A stretch of DNA of 64,000 bases from NCBI RefSeq assembly GCF_001458735.1, contig NZ_CZQA01000009.1, forward strand, positions 124,001 to 188,000, written 5' to 3'. The notes under the pieces are model-generated. The model was not told the origin of the DNA. It made no database searches and saw only the letters and a list, made by a program, of their open reading frames with translations. This document shows positions 18,939-29,654 of the stretch, piece by piece; within the stretch, counting starts at the first letter, position 1; each line of letters opens with the position of its first letter. Made by a program: the position numbers and the translations under genes. Source of the stretch: Candidatus Nitrospira nitrosa. GTDB taxonomy: Bacteria > Nitrospirota > Nitrospiria > Nitrospirales > Nitrospiraceae.

Positions 18939-19421
18939 ATGTTGAACCACACGCGATCCAAGATCCGATGCCGGTGGACAGAGGTAGAACAATGGCTTAC
19001 GCCCAGGTGTTGGTTTAAATTCTTGCTTGCCGCTACATTCCTGATGCTCATTGACAGCCCCGTCCAGGCTGAGTGGGTGGTCCTCGGGAATTGGTATCAG
19101 TCCCACCCGTTGCAGGTTGTGTATGTCGACCCCAGTACGATCCGTCGAGATGGAAACGTCGTCACATTCTCGGCCCTGATCGATTGGAAAACGATGCAGG
19201 GAGGACGAACCCCTACCCGCTTCTACTCCACCACACTCACCAAGCAAGTCGATTGTATGGGGAAACTTCTTAGAACGATCTCTTCCACGGACTATTACGG
19301 GCATATGGGAACCGGTGAGGTAATAAGTACTGGCAAACACGCGAGAGGAGATCTGTGGGTGCCTGTTGAAGCAGGAACGACCAACCAAGGGTTATGGGAA
19401 ACAGTGTGTAGGAAAGAATAA
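18939..19421 (+). CDS. Secreted surface-adhesin E-like protein
   Basis: The 160-residue product has a membrane/signal segment (FKFLLAATFLMLIDSPVQA, about residues 27-45) followed by a mature domain starting EWVVLGNW with YVDPSTIRRDGNVV, a pattern of short periplasmic or surface proteins related to surface-adhesin protein E. Two cysteines remain in the mature part, which could form a disulfide. The gene is monocistronic and convergent with mtnA. The N-terminal 25 residues before the hydrophobic segment are long for a signal peptide, so the start may be further in. Confidence 0.7.
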   Translation: MLNHTRSKIRCRWTEVEQWLTPRCWFKFLLAATFLMLIDSPVQAEWVVLGNWYQSHPLQVVYVDPSTIRRDGNVVTFSALIDWKTMQGGRTPTRFYSTTLTKQVDCMGKLLRTISSTDYYGHMGTGEVISTGKHARGDLWVPVEAGTTNQGLWETVCRKE

Positions 19422-19430
19422 AAACCATGT

Positions 19431-19458
19431 GCAGCGAGGATAATTGCATGCTCGCTGC
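19431..19458. terminator. Hairpin between convergent genes
   Basis: GCAGCGAG and CTCGCTGC form an 8-bp perfect stem with a 12-base loop in the short gap between the adhesin-like gene and mtnA, which converge. Its position suggests a bidirectional transcription end, though no clear U-run follows on either strand. Confidence 0.45.
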
Positions 19459-19469
19459 CACAGCCGTAG

Positions 19470-20501
19470 TCAGCTTAGAAAGTGACTTTTGATTTCCTGA
19501 GGCTTAAACACGCCTCGCTCGGTAATGATGCCTGTAATGAGCTCGGCAGGCGTGACATCAAAGGCTGGATTGTAGACGGCTACATCTTTGGGAGCGACGG
19601 GATGGCTACCGTGGATGGTTGTAACTTCAAGCGGATTTCGCTGTTCGATGGGAATGTCTTCCCCGGTTTTCGTCTTGAGATCAATGGTCGAGTAGGGAGC
19701 CGCGACATAGAAGGGAATGTTGTGAGCCCTGGCTAGGACTGCCACTGAGTACGTACCTATTTTGTTGGCGACGTCCCCATTGGCTGCAATGCGATCCGCT
19801 CCGACGACGCAGAGTTGAATCCTCCCCTGTTTCATGAGAGACCCGGCCATATTGTCTGTAATCAGTGTGACAGGGATATGATCTTGCATGAGCTCCCAAG
19901 CTGTGAGGCGAGCTCCTTGAAGGACTGGGCGAGTCTCATCTGCGATCACCTGGATTTTCTTCCCCTGCTCCCATGCCGCGCGAATGACGCCCAGCGCTGT
20001 TCCATACCCTGCCGTCGCGAGCGACCCTGCATTACAGTGCGTGAGGATCGTCTGCCCGTCTTGGATGAGTCCTGCTCCATGACGCCCCATGGTTTTGCAC
20101 AAGGCAATATCTTCTTCCAGTATTGCTTGCGATTCTGAGATGAGCACCTGTTTGATTGTTGAGACCGACTGTCCTTGCAAAGACTCCAGCTTTCTCCTCA
20201 TACGGTCAATCGCCCAAAAGAGATTGACCGCAGTCGGTCTGGTCGCTGCCAGTTCATCACAAATGGCGCCCACGGCTTGTGCAAAGGATGGGTAATCCGT
20301 TGTGGCGATCGCCTGTGCCCCTAAGGCCACCCCCATGGCTGCAGTCACTCCGATGGCGGGCGCCCCGCGAACTTTTAAGGTTCGAATGGCATCGGCGACT
20401 GTTTTATAGTCATTGCAGTCAATGAACTCAACCGTCTCGGGAAGCCGACTTTGGTCCAAGAGACGGACGCCCTCATTTTTCCATTCAACTGTTGGAACCA
20501 T
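19470..20501 (-). CDS. mtnA: Methylthioribose-1-phosphate isomerase
   Basis: This 343-residue protein of normal MtnA length has [14 protein letters not shown] near residue 45, the catalytic cysteine in [21 protein letters not shown] near residue 155 and the catalytic aspartate in [21 protein letters not shown] near residue 235. It converts 5-methylthioribose-1-phosphate to methylthioribulose-1-phosphate in methionine salvage. No other salvage gene is adjacent; it lies about 100 bases downstream of comEC on the same strand. Confidence 0.95.
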   Translation of the reverse strand: MVPTVEWKNEGVRLLDQSRLPETVEFIDCNDYKTVADAIRTLKVRGAPAIGVTAAMGVALGAQAIATTDYPSFAQAVGAICDELAATRPTAVNLFWAIDRMRRKLESLQGQSVSTIKQVLISESQAILEEDIALCKTMGRHGAGLIQDGQTILTHCNAGSLATAGYGTALGVIRAAWEQGKKIQVIADETRPVLQGARLTAWELMQDHIPVTLITDNMAGSLMKQGRIQLCVVGADRIAANGDVANKIGTYSVAVLARAHNIPFYVAAPYSTIDLKTKTGEDIPIEQRNPLEVTTIHGSHPVAPKDVAVYNPAFDVTPAELITGIITERGVFKPQEIKSHFLS

Positions 20502-20598
20502 GACGTTATCTTGTAGCGAGAATGGGATCGAAGTGCAAGCCCTCTTTCATAGGACTGTCGCCACAACAGTCCAAGCCAATCTGCCATGTGGCCTTTAA

Positions 20599-23106
20599 TT
20601 ATCCGATCTGAGCGAATAACCGTCGCCAGTTCTGTATCTCACAACGCCAGGGGCAGGTGAACACATCGATGGGTTGGATCATGAGTTCACGCATACTGGT
20701 TACCGTGAGGTCACTGCTTGATACCTGACCTTGTACCCAGACGGCTCCATCATGATCGGTGCGATAGACCCTCGTCGCCTGTTCTTCATATGTCTTGATC
20801 ACAGCGGGAGCAGGATGTCCATAGGGATTGGTCGCCCCGACAGAAATAATGGCATATTGAGGATGAAGCTGCCGAATCCATTTTTGGTCCAACGAGCTCC
20901 GCGCCCCATGGTGCGGCACCTTCAGGACCGTGACAGGCTCGTGTCCGCTCTCCGGCAACTGGCGTAACCCGCCGATCTCAATATCAGCGGCAAAGAGAAT
21001 TGAACTGGCGCCACAGTCCAATCGAGATACGACCGAGCGGTTGTTCAATTCAGTCCCTGTATGAAACGAAGTGGACACGGCTGGTTCCACATCTTGCTGT
21101 GGATTGAGAATCATCAGCCGACAAGGACCTCCGTTCAGGACATTCTGTCCTTGCATGGCCGCTCGCTTCGGAATGCCATTCGACTGAATGGCTGAGGTCA
21201 GGTCTGTGACGAACTGTTCCGGTCGCTCCACACCTTGGTCCCAGAACTGTCCTACAGACAAATGGTGGAAGATCCAGATCAACCCGCCCACATGGTCCAT
21301 TTGTTGATGCGTGCCAATGACATGGTCGATATGCGCTATGCCTCTGTTCCATAGAAATGGCGCGACCACGCTTCGTCCCATGTCGAATCGATCGTGACGT
21401 CCTCCTCCGTCGATCAACACCGTTTGTCCATCCGGGAGTTCAAGGAAAGCACTATCCCCCTGTCCCACATCCAGAAAAGTCACACGCCAGTGATCGCCGT
21501 CGCTGCGATGGCCCAGAGGCCACACCCACCATACGATCAGTGCAAGCGCTAAACCGGTTCCTGCCAGTCGCCATCGTTTTGAGACCATCGGCATACTTGC
21601 GGCAAAGGCGCCTGCATAGAACAGTATCATAGTTGGAATGGATGGCGCGGCAATAGGCCATTGAGCTCCTTGAATCGTGGCGAACCAGTGAACACCTTCG
21701 ACCAACCACGTGAACGCAGAATCCAATCCTGATCCCCAGACCAACACGTCGGCACCGGTCAGTATGGTCCAGATCGCCAGAGAGAGTCCAAAGGGAACCA
21801 GAATGAAGCCGGTTAAGGGGATGGCTGCAAGATTCGTGAGTATGCCAAGCCACGGTACTTGATTGAAATAGAATGCGACGACAGGGAACGTGGTGATGGT
21901 GAGGACTGCGCTGAAGATCAGAGCCTTGACGCCATGGCTGGTGGCACGAGAAATCCATCCATACTCATTTCGGGTGAACTCCTGGTCCGATGAGGCGATG
22001 AGGCCGATCATCTGAATCATCACGAATACCGAGAGAAATGAAAGCTGAAAGGAAATGTCAAAGATAGCATGGGGATCATGCCCCACAATCAGAAGCAAGG
22101 CGACGGCCATGGAATGGTTCAGATGCCGATCGTGACCAAACCAAACAGCCACCATCCCCATCGTAATCATGACAAGCGATCGGACGGTAGCTAATTCGGC
22201 CCCAGCAAGCAGCGTGTAGAGTGCGACAGCGGGCCAGCTGAACAGTATCGCCAGTTGTGAAATGGTCAGGCGTCTGGTGATGGTGAGTAATGACATGGTC
22301 GGTATCCGTACAATCAAGAATCGCACGACCCAATAAACGACCGCAGCAACCAGCCCAAGATGTGATCCGGAAATCGACAATAAGTGAACCGTGCCTGTAG
22401 CCATGAACCAATCTTGAAGCTCTTGCTCAAGATAGCCGCGTTCACCAATGATCATGCCAAGCACCAGTCCCAGTGCCGGTTGCCGAACGCTACGGATCGC
22501 AGCCTCTCGGATCCTGGTTCGCCAATGATCGATCTGATTCCATCCACGCCATCGAAGACTTACGGCTCCTGACTCCAGCAAGGTGACGGCCTGAGCTCCC
22601 ACAATGGTCCCGACCAGAGTGATTCCTTGATGTTCAAGATAGGTGGCATAGTCGAATCCACCAGGATTCAACCCTCCTCGGGGAGTATGGTAACGACCGT
22701 GGACAGCCACGCGGTCACCATGATGCAAGGTGAATTCTGGATTGCGCCATACCAGGCGTAGTCGCATGGTTCCATCATCTGTCTGCAGTACAAGTGTCTG
22801 ACGACTAGCGCCATGCTGAACCGGGACGATCACGCGACCCGTCACAACAGTCTCCTCAACACTGAGGACCTCTGGCGATGGGTGATGAGACGGGGGCTTG
22901 GTGGTGATGGACCAATAGATGAGTCCAGACAGGACGCCGAGGTAGAGAGCGAGTGCGGATCCTGTCGTCAGATAGCCGGTTCGCTCGAGCAGTGTAAGTG
23001 CGACGGCTATCGTCAGGAGGGCAGTGAGAACCGAGAGGGGGAAAAACGGAACCTGTGCCCCACACAGAAGTCCGATGAGAACGGCAACGGTAAGGGATGG
23101 AAGCAT
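20599..23106 (-). CDS. comEC: ComEC/Rec2 family DNA-uptake channel
   Basis: This 835-residue membrane protein has an N-terminal hydrophobic region, a soluble OB-like part (about 80-180), the Competence domain with many membrane segments (about 210-520), and a C-terminal metallo-beta-lactamase domain with LDVGQGDSAFLELPDG near 545 and the H-x-x-x-D-H motif in THQQMDHVGG near 605. ComEC carries single-stranded DNA across the inner membrane during transformation, with the C-terminal domain proposed to degrade the other strand. All three domains are present. It follows glmM by 27 bases. Confidence 0.93.
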   Translation of the reverse strand: MLPSLTVAVLIGLLCGAQVPFFPLSVLTALLTIAVALTLLERTGYLTTGSALALYLGVLSGLIYWSITTKPPSHHPSPEVLSVEETVVTGRVIVPVQHGASRQTLVLQTDDGTMRLRLVWRNPEFTLHHGDRVAVHGRYHTPRGGLNPGGFDYATYLEHQGITLVGTIVGAQAVTLLESGAVSLRWRGWNQIDHWRTRIREAAIRSVRQPALGLVLGMIIGERGYLEQELQDWFMATGTVHLLSISGSHLGLVAAVVYWVVRFLIVRIPTMSLLTITRRLTISQLAILFSWPAVALYTLLAGAELATVRSLVMITMGMVAVWFGHDRHLNHSMAVALLLIVGHDPHAIFDISFQLSFLSVFVMIQMIGLIASSDQEFTRNEYGWISRATSHGVKALIFSAVLTITTFPVVAFYFNQVPWLGILTNLAAIPLTGFILVPFGLSLAIWTILTGADVLVWGSGLDSAFTWLVEGVHWFATIQGAQWPIAAPSIPTMILFYAGAFAASMPMVSKRWRLAGTGLALALIVWWVWPLGHRSDGDHWRVTFLDVGQGDSAFLELPDGQTVLIDGGGRHDRFDMGRSVVAPFLWNRGIAHIDHVIGTHQQMDHVGGLIWIFHHLSVGQFWDQGVERPEQFVTDLTSAIQSNGIPKRAAMQGQNVLNGGPCRLMILNPQQDVEPAVSTSFHTGTELNNRSVVSRLDCGASSILFAADIEIGGLRQLPESGHEPVTVLKVPHHGARSSLDQKWIRQLHPQYAIISVGATNPYGHPAPAVIKTYEEQATRVYRTDHDGAVWVQGQVSSSDLTVTSMRELMIQPIDVFTCPWRCEIQNWRRLFAQIG

Positions 23107-23133
23107 GAGCGTTCCTCATGCAGGTTGGAACGC

Positions 23134-24486
23134 TCAGCCGATATGGGCTTGTACTACTCGTGCGAGATCGTCAGCGACTTCCTTGACAACCGACGCGTGC
23201 TCGCCTTCGACCATGATTCGCAACAACGGTTCGGTGCCGGAGTAACGGATGAGCACACGACCGCTTCCATTGAGACGGCGGTTGTTGTCTTGAATAGCCT
23301 GCTCAATTTCAGGAATCGATTCTAACACCGGCTTCTGTTTGACGCGGATGTTGAGCAGGATCTGCGGCACTGCGGTCATTGCCTTAGCCAGTTCAGACAA
23401 TGGCTTGTTGCTGCGTTTCATCAATGACAAGATTTGCAGGGCTGAAATCAGCCCATCTCCGGTCGTGTTGTGGTCGAGAAAGATGAAATGTCCCGACTGC
23501 TCTCCGCCGAAGTTATAGCCCTCCGCCAACATACGTTCGAGGAGGTATCGATCCCCGACCGGCGTACGAATCAGTTTGATCCCGGCCTTGGCCATCGACA
23601 ATTCCAGACCGAAATTACTCATGACGGTACCAACCAACGTACGGTTGGCCAGAAGACCCTGGTGGTGGAGGTCGAGGCTGAGCGCCGCCATCACATGGTC
23701 TCCGTCGATCACGGTTCCTTGTTCGCACACAAAAATAGCTCGGTCTGCATCTCCGTCCAGCGCGATTCCCAGATCGGCCTTCTGCAGTCGGACGGTCTCT
23801 TGCAAGAGTTCGGGGTGGACAGCCCCACATCCCTTATTGATATTCATGCCGTCGGGTTTGTTCCCGATCACCTCAACGGTCGCGCCCAATTCTCTTAAGA
23901 CGGTGGGAGCAACTTTGTATCCTGCCCCATTGGCACAGTCCACGACCAGCTTGATCCCCTGGAAATCCAATTCCCTCGGCAGTGACCGTTTGGCAAATTC
24001 AATGTATCGCCCGTCAGCATCGTCGATCCGATAGGCTTTCCCAATCAGGTCGGCAGTCGGTCTCAGGTGATTGATCTCATCGGAGACAATGAGCTCTTCA
24101 ATACGGGCCTCGACCTCGTCGGGAAGTTTGAACCCATCACCTGAGAAAAACTTAATGCCGTTATCCTGATAGGGATTGTGCGATGCAGAAATGACGACGC
24201 CCGCATCAGCACGTAGACTCCTAGTCAAGAAGGCAATAGCCGGTGTGGGCATCGGCCCTACCAAGAGGACATCGACGCCCATGGAGCAGATGCCTGCCGT
24301 GAGAGCAGATTCCAGCATATACCCAGAAATTCTCGTGTCCTTGCCGATGACGATCTGATGACGTCCCGCTCGTCGCATAAAAATATGGGCGGCGGCTCGC
24401 CCCAGCTGCATGGCGGTCTCACTCGTCATTGGATCAAGATTCGCGACGCCACGCACACCATCTGTTCCAAATAATCTACGCATCAT
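23134..24486 (-). CDS. glmM: Phosphoglucosamine mutase
   Basis: The protein of about 450 residues begins [14 protein letters not shown]. It has the phosphoserine loop in [18 protein letters not shown] near residue 100, metal-binding DGDADRA near 240 and the phosphate-binding [15 protein letters not shown] near 415. It interconverts glucosamine-6-P and glucosamine-1-P for UDP-GlcNAc and peptidoglycan synthesis. A Met-Met pair at 24486/24483 follows a GAGAGGGG stretch; a start at 24498 is also open. The gene overlaps the end of folP by about ten bases, the common folP-glmM pairing. Confidence 0.95.
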   Translation of the reverse strand: MMRRLFGTDGVRGVANLDPMTSETAMQLGRAAAHIFMRRAGRHQIVIGKDTRISGYMLESALTAGICSMGVDVLLVGPMPTPAIAFLTRSLRADAGVVISASHNPYQDNGIKFFSGDGFKLPDEVEARIEELIVSDEINHLRPTADLIGKAYRIDDADGRYIEFAKRSLPRELDFQGIKLVVDCANGAGYKVAPTVLRELGATVEVIGNKPDGMNINKGCGAVHPELLQETVRLQKADLGIALDGDADRAIFVCEQGTVIDGDHVMAALSLDLHHQGLLANRTLVGTVMSNFGLELSMAKAGIKLIRTPVGDRYLLERMLAEGYNFGGEQSGHFIFLDHNTTGDGLISALQILSLMKRSNKPLSELAKAMTAVPQILLNIRVKQKPVLESIPEIEQAIQDNNRRLNGSGRVLIRYSGTEPLLRIMVEGEHASVVKEVADDLARVVQAHIG

Positions 24487-25375
24487 TCCCCTCTCCATGC
24501 GATGACCAACTGCGGCTTGCTGCTGCGGCCATCTTCACAACATCCATCATCATGGCGACATCATGCACACGAATAATCCGAGCGCCCCGGTCCACGGCTA
24601 ATGCAATGGCAGCTGCCGTCCCCCATTCCCGATGTTCAACCGATTTGTCGATGATTGTTCCGATAAACGCCTTCCGTGACAGCCCGACCAGCAGCGGGCG
24701 ATTCAGGGTCAACAACGATGATAACCTTCGAAGGAGTTCGAGATTATGAAACATCAGCTTACCAAAACCAAATCCTGGATCAAGCACGATATTCGTTCGT
24801 GCGATCCCAGCACGGATGGCATCCTGAACCCGCGCGTCCAGAAATTGTATCACCTCGCCGACTACATCCGCGTAGCTCGGTGCGAGCTGCATGGTTTGAG
24901 GCGTGCCTTGTATATGCATGAGAACGACGGCGGCGCCTGACCGTGCAACCACTGAGGCCATGGCCGGATCCTGTGTCATCGCACTCACATCATTAATGAT
25001 TGAGGCCCCATACTCTAAGGCGCATTGAGCGACTCGCGATTTTGTGGTGTCGACGGATATCGGAATGGATATCCGGCGGGCCAGTTCCTCAACGACTGGT
25101 AGTACACGGTCTAGTTCGTCCTGCTCACTGATGAATTGGGACCCGGGTCTGGTCGATTCCCCGCCGATATCGATCAGATCGGCGCCTTGTCCGACGAGTT
25201 CCATTGCGTGCGCAATAGCTCGGTCAGGTTTGAGATAGTGTCCACCATCGTAAAACGAATCAGCCGTAATGTTGACGACGCCCATGATGAGAGGACGAGT
25301 CCGGCAATCAATCTTTTGACCTTTCGCAAAAAACCACTGTTCGGAGGAAGCTGGGTGTCCTGACATCTCTTGCAT
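24476..25375 (-). CDS. folP: Dihydropteroate synthase
   Basis: The protein of about 300 residues has [15 protein letters not shown] (pterin/phosphate loop), [12 protein letters not shown], and a late GLSRKAFIG and VHDVAMM, all in usual order. It joins 4-aminobenzoate to dihydropterin pyrophosphate in folate synthesis. The frame is open to a GTG at 25435, but the extra 20 residues are not family-like; ATGs at 25375 and 25366 are better candidates, neither with a strong ribosome site. It lies downstream of ftsH. Confidence 0.93.
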   Translation of the reverse strand: MQEMSGHPASSEQWFFAKGQKIDCRTRPLIMGVVNITADSFYDGGHYLKPDRAIAHAMELVGQGADLIDIGGESTRPGSQFISEQDELDRVLPVVEELARRISIPISVDTTKSRVAQCALEYGASIINDVSAMTQDPAMASVVARSGAAVVLMHIQGTPQTMQLAPSYADVVGEVIQFLDARVQDAIRAGIARTNIVLDPGFGFGKLMFHNLELLRRLSSLLTLNRPLLVGLSRKAFIGTIIDKSVEHREWGTAAAIALAVDRGARIIRVHDVAMMMDVVKMAAAASRSWSSHGEGNDA

Positions 25376-25472
25376 CGAGACCGTGACCAAGTATGACCCT
25401 AACCATGCCCGTGGTCCGAATGAAGGTATCCTCACCGGAGCAGAAGCTTAGCATCTATGTGTTGGCAAGACC

Positions 25473-25502
25473 ATCACGGCTCCCCAAGAGGAGAGCCGTG
25501 AT
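25473..25502. terminator. Hairpin between ftsH and folP
   Basis: ATCACGGCTC and GAGCCGTGAT form a 10-bp perfect stem with a 10-base loop, just after the ftsH stop. There is no clear U-run, so it may be an attenuating or RNA-protecting hairpin rather than a full intrinsic terminator. Confidence 0.55.
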
Positions 25503-25511
25503 ACGAATAGA

Positions 25512-27323
25512 TTAGGCTGGAACAGTTTGAGAGGAAGACTGCAATAAAATTTGATCGATTTCTTGGCCGTCCAGTACTTCTTTTTCAAGCAAGGCCTCTG
25601 CTAAGGCCTTGAGACCGGACATCTGTTCAGTCAGTACACGGCGCGCACGTTCATAGTTATCCGTGACGAAACGTTTGATCTCAAGATCAATTTCGAGTGC
25701 GACTTGATCGCTGACATCTCGTTTGGTTGCGAAGTCCCGTCCAAGAAATACGGAGTCTTCCTTCTGCCCAAATGTCAACGGCCCTAACTTTTCACTCATA
25801 CCCCATTCACAAACCATCTTACGTGCCAGATCGGTAGCACGTTCCAGATCGTTGCCTGCTCCAGTGGTGACATGCTGAAAGACAAGCTCCTCGGCCACAC
25901 GTCCACCCATGAGAATCGCCAGCGTATTATAGAGAAACTCCTTGGAATAATTATGCCGGTCGTCGGTCGGCAATTGCATGGTCACACCGAGCGCACGGCC
26001 TCTCGGGATAATCGTGACTTTATGAACCGGATCGGTGCCAGGGAGGAGCTTGGCCATCAAGGCATGGCCGGCTTCATGATAGGCCGTAATACGCTTTTCC
26101 TCATCGGTGAGAATCATGCTCTTCCGTTCCGCACCCATCATGACTTTGTCTTTCGCCATCTCGAAGTCGATGTTCTCGACTTCTTTTTTATTTTGACGGG
26201 CGGCCCACAAGGCGGCCTCATTCACAAGGTTTTCAAGGTCTGCACCGGAAAACCCTGGAGTTCCCCGAGCAATCTTTTCCAACTCGACGTTCCCGGAGAT
26301 GGGAACCTTTTTGGTATGGACTTTCAGGATTTCAGAACGGCCTTTGAGATCCGGACGATTCACGACAACCTGGCGATCGAAACGCCCGGGTCGCAGCAAG
26401 GCAGGATCAAGCACATCGGGACGATTGGTGGCTGCAACCAAGATGACTCCCTCAGTCGTATCAAATCCGTCCATTTCAACGAGTAATTGATTGAGCGTTT
26501 GCTCCCGCTCATCATGTCCCCCGCCAAGACCCGCGCCACGCAGACGACCGACAGCATCAATCTCATCGATGAAAATAATGCAGGGGGCGTGTTTTTTCCC
26601 TTGCTCAAAGAGGTCACGTACGCGTGAAGCCCCTACGCCGACAAACATCTCAACGAAATCTGATCCACTGATGCTGAAGAACGGCACACCAGCTTCTCCG
26701 GCGATCGCTTTGGCCAGGAGAGTCTTGCCAGTTCCTGGAGGGCCAACGACCAACACCCCTTTAGGAATACGCCCCCCAAGTTTCTGAAACTTTCTGGGAT
26801 CCTTCAGGAATTCGATAATCTCAAGGACTTCTTCTTTGGCCTCATCGACGCCGGCCACATCGGAAAATGTGATTTTTTTTCGTTCTTCCGTCAGCATCCG
26901 TGCCCGACTCTTACCAAACGAAAGTGCTTTATTTCCCCCGATCTGCATCTGCCGCATGAGAAAAAACCAGAGACCGAGGAATAGAATAAACGGTCCCCAT
27001 GTGACGAGAAATGTGATGTACCAGGGACTCTCGTCAGGCGGTTTGACCTCGATCTGCACCTCTCTCTCCCGAAGCACCTTTACAAAATCGGGATAGTCGG
27101 CCGAATAGGTGCGGATGCGAGTTTTGTCTTTTAACACTCCACTGATGTGGTTGCCCTTGATGATGACTTTTTCAAAATCACCTTTATCGAGCTTCGACAT
27201 AAAGTCGCTGAAGATAACTTCTTCTTCCGGCGCATGCGTCGGAACACTGAATAAGTTGAATAGGAGAATCATGAACAAGCCGACGACGACCCAGAAAAGC
27301 AGGTTCTTGACCCGGGAATTCAT
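25512..27323 (-). CDS. ftsH: ATP-dependent zinc metalloprotease FtsH
   Basis: This 603-residue protein has two N-terminal membrane segments (about 7-26 and 103-123) flanking a small periplasmic domain. The AAA+ module has Walker A GPPGTGKT at 194-201 and Walker [12 protein letters not shown]. The zinc site HEAGH is near 416 in the C-terminal M41 protease. FtsH degrades unassembled membrane proteins and some regulators. Length and order are standard. AAGGAG lies just upstream of the ATG and a promoter is proposed at 27376-27405. Confidence 0.97.
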   Translation of the reverse strand: MNSRVKNLLFWVVVGLFMILLFNLFSVPTHAPEEEVIFSDFMSKLDKGDFEKVIIKGNHISGVLKDKTRIRTYSADYPDFVKVLREREVQIEVKPPDESPWYITFLVTWGPFILFLGLWFFLMRQMQIGGNKALSFGKSRARMLTEERKKITFSDVAGVDEAKEEVLEIIEFLKDPRKFQKLGGRIPKGVLVVGPPGTGKTLLAKAIAGEAGVPFFSISGSDFVEMFVGVGASRVRDLFEQGKKHAPCIIFIDEIDAVGRLRGAGLGGGHDEREQTLNQLLVEMDGFDTTEGVILVAATNRPDVLDPALLRPGRFDRQVVVNRPDLKGRSEILKVHTKKVPISGNVELEKIARGTPGFSGADLENLVNEAALWAARQNKKEVENIDFEMAKDKVMMGAERKSMILTDEEKRITAYHEAGHALMAKLLPGTDPVHKVTIIPRGRALGVTMQLPTDDRHNYSKEFLYNTLAILMGGRVAEELVFQHVTTGAGNDLERATDLARKMVCEWGMSEKLGPLTFGQKEDSVFLGRDFATKRDVSDQVALEIDLEIKRFVTDNYERARRVLTEQMSGLKALAEALLEKEVLDGQEIDQILLQSSSQTVPA

Positions 27324-27375
27324 CCAGTTCTCCTTGGCGATAACGTTGGATGGAAAGTGATTAGGAATTGAAGTG

Positions 27376-27405
27376 ATGTTAACACAGGCTTCCGCATATT
27401 GACAA
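27376..27405 (-). promoter_or_regulatory. Candidate sigma-70 type promoter for ftsH
   Basis: On the minus strand TTGTCA (27400-27405) is followed after 18 bases by TAACAT (27376-27381), four to five of six matches each to -35 and -10. It is about 50 bases before the ftsH start. Confidence 0.45.
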
Positions 27406-27633
27406 CAGCTCGTGAGAAAATGCTAGCCCGTACTTTTCATGACGGCTCGTGCCCCTTCGGCGATCTCGGAGTCAACCCTGAGCCATGTCGCGTGGCCGAG
27501 GGACGAAACCGCAAAGACGCATTGAGAGACAGGCACGCATGACCTCGATAGCCTAGCTGCAGCGAGCCCGTGGCCAGGTTTGTCGCAGCGGTGTATGGAC
27601 AGGTGTGGAAGAAGCGCTCATGACTACTGCGGG
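27406..27633. other. Non-coding gap between hpt and ftsH
   Basis: Together with the ftsH promoter region about 310 bases lie between the two genes. No open frame with coding character was seen. Beyond the ftsH promoter I see no clear terminator or known RNA. Confidence 0.4.
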
Positions 27634-28176
27634 CTAGGCGTCTTGCTCACTCGATTGATCGAGCACCGCGAGATAGGGAAGGTTACGATACTTCTGTTGA
27701 TAATCGAGACCGTATCCAATGACATACTGATCAGGAATTTTGAAGCCGATGTATTGAACGTGTACATCAACGACACGACGCTCCGGTTTACTTAATAATG
27801 TACAGACATTGATGCTTTTCGGTTTGCGCCTCGCCAAGGCCTTCATGAGATATTGAACCGTCAATCCAGAATCGACAATGTCCTCAACAAGGAGCACGTC
27901 TTTGTTCTTAATCTGTTCGGTCAACTCGGTCACCAGCTTCACTTTCCCCGATGTCTTGGCTCCTGTCCCGTAACTCGTCACCACGATGAAATCAACTCGC
28001 ACGGGAATTCGAATGGCTCGAGCCAGGTCGGCAAAGAACGCATACGCTCCCTTTAAGACACCGACCAGCACCAGGTCCTTGCCGGCATAGTCGGTACTGA
28101 TCTGCCGTCCTAACTCGCGGATCCGATTCCGCATCTGTTCCTGGGTGATAATCGGGCGTCCAAACATGCGTTCCAT
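27634..28176 (-). CDS. hpt: Hypoxanthine phosphoribosyltransferase
   Basis: This 180-residue protein has the PRPP-binding motif VLLVEDIVDSGLTVQYL near residue 105 and VGVLKGAYAFFADLARAI near 45, both typical of HPRTs. It salvages hypoxanthine and guanine to IMP and GMP. I chose the ATG at 28176, one base beyond the tilS stop; a longer frame runs into tilS without conserved sequence. tilS-hpt-ftsH is a widespread gene order. Confidence 0.94.
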   Translation of the reverse strand: MERMFGRPIITQEQMRNRIRELGRQISTDYAGKDLVLVGVLKGAYAFFADLARAIRIPVRVDFIVVTSYGTGAKTSGKVKLVTELTEQIKNKDVLLVEDIVDSGLTVQYLMKALARRKPKSINVCTLLSKPERRVVDVHVQYIGFKIPDQYVIGYGLDYQQKYRNLPYLAVLDQSSEQDA

Positions 28177-28177
28177 C

Positions 28178-29620
28178 TCAGTCGGTTCCTTCTGTGAGAG
28201 GTGGAGGATGTACTGTGATAAGCAGGCAGCGTGCTGTTGAGGACGTCGGCACCCAGCGTTCATCTTGCCGATACCCAACGACCAAGAGAATGCCCTCGGG
28301 CGCTACGACCAGAGGGATACGATCTCGCCGTGCCATCGGAATCTTCAAATCCATAAAAAAGTCCTGCAGTTTTTTCGACTGTCCACCCATGCCACGAGGA
28401 CAAAAACGATCGCCCGGCAACCAGCTTCGGATGGTCAGCGAGTGAGTGACTCGATCGGCATCCACCAGGATCCGTTCCTGCCCCGGTACGGGTTCTCTCC
28501 CATCGTGCTTCTGCAGTTGTACCTGAAGTCGTTGTCCTGTTCCAGACCATATCAGTTCTCCAGGAACCGGGAAGGAAGCGCGAGGCACGTCATCATCCCA
28601 GGGCCGTCTCTCACACTCATGCCCTACCGAAAATGGAAGAAAGCGGAGCGCATGCGGCGTGACGACAATACGCCCGGCCTTCATGTCCAGTCGAGAGACC
28701 AACTTTGGGGTTGATACGAGACGCAGTACTCGCTCGATTCTATGAAGGCTGGGGGGACGCTGTTGAGGGTCACAGCGGCGAAGCAGCAGTCGAAGGCAGC
28801 GCCGTTGCAGAGGCAGCGGAAGGTCTACCAGAGTCCGTCGATCGAGAGTCCACTCTCCTGTTGAGTCCCACTTCACGGCAGCAGTCGTGCGGGCAGCAAC
28901 TTCTTGATCCAGCTGCTGATCATCGGCCCGGCAGAGGTCGGCGAGTCTGCAGAGGACCTTGATGCTTGAGGGAACCAACTGTGCGAGCAGTGGAATGACT
29001 TCTCGTCTGATTCGGTTTCGGAGGTAGAGCGGTTTAGCATTGCTCGAATCTTCCCGATAGGATAGACCGGTCGTACGCAGGTATGTCAGGATCTCCTTCC
29101 GACTGGTCTCGTACAACGGTCGGACAACCGCATCGTCCCGAACTGCCGGCATGCCGGAAAGACCAGTCAATCCTGCCCCTCGAAGCATCCATAGTAAGAC
29201 GGTCTCGGCTTGGTCATCTGCCGTGTGGCCAACAGCGATGCGGTCGGCTCCGCACAGCGTTCTGATCTCCTGCATCAGACGATATCGAATGTCACGAGCT
29301 TCCGCTTGTACAGAGACGGTACGACGGCGAGATTGAATCTGTGCCCTGCGCACATGGAGGGGAATGGCTAGCCCGTGGCACAACGTTTCCACAAACCGCT
29401 GATCTTCCTCGGATTCATCGCCCCGCAATCCATAGTTGCAATGGATGGCCGTCAGAGTCAGTGTCCAACGAGACCGGAGTCGATGCAGGAGCGACAACAA
29501 CGCGACAGAGTCCGGTCCGCCAGAGACGGCGACCAATAGATGCTGCCCTGGTTGAAAGAGCTGTCGAGATCGAACGGTTCGAACGACGTGATGCAAGAGA
29601 GGAGGCCAAGCCGTCCTGTT
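28178..29620 (-). CDS. tilS: tRNA(Ile)-lysidine synthase
   Basis: The 480-residue protein has the ATP pyrophosphatase P-loop SGGPDS about 30 residues from the start, followed by HCNYGLRGDESEED and GHTADDQAETVL, all hallmarks of TilS. Lower-conservation substrate-binding and C-terminal domains follow (PRGMGGQSKKLQDFFMDLKIP near 430). It changes the wobble C of tRNA-Ile(CAU) to lysidine so that it reads AUA. The frame extends to a TTG at 29665 overlapping ribF, but the ATG at 29620 gives the usual spacing to the P-loop. Confidence 0.95.
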   Translation of the reverse strand, partial: NRTAWPPLLHHVVRTVRSRQLFQPGQHLLVAVSGGPDSVALLSLLHRLRSRWTLTLTAIHCNYGLRGDESEEDQRFVETLCHGLAIPLHVRRAQIQSRRRTVSVQAEARDIRYRLMQEIRTLCGADRIAVGHTADDQAETVLLWMLRGAGLTGLSGMPAVRDDAVVRPLYETSRKEILTYLRTTGLSYREDSSNAKPLYLRNRIRREVIPLLAQLVPSSIKVLCRLADLCRADDQQLDQEVAARTTAAVKWDSTGEWTLDRRTLVDLPLPLQRRCLRLLLRRCDPQQRPPSLHRIERVLRLVSTPKLVSRLDMKAGRIVVTPHALRFLPFSVGHECERRPWDDDVPRASFPVPGELIWSGTGQRLQVQLQKHDGREPVPGQERILVDADRVTHSLTIRSWLPGDRFCPRGMGGQSKKLQDFFMDLKIPMARRDRIPLVVAPEGILLVVGYRQDERWVPTSSTARCLLITVHPPPLTEGTD

Positions 29621-29654
29621 CATGGGGTTGGCTGAGGCTGGTTCAAAGAACCCA

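Noticed and set aside
27490-27600. Plus-strand words (CCGCAAAGACGC, GATAGCC) recalling a GEMM cyclic-di-GMP riboswitch
   Set aside because: The conserved GGCAAACC and closing stem are missing and no plus-strand gene lies downstream.
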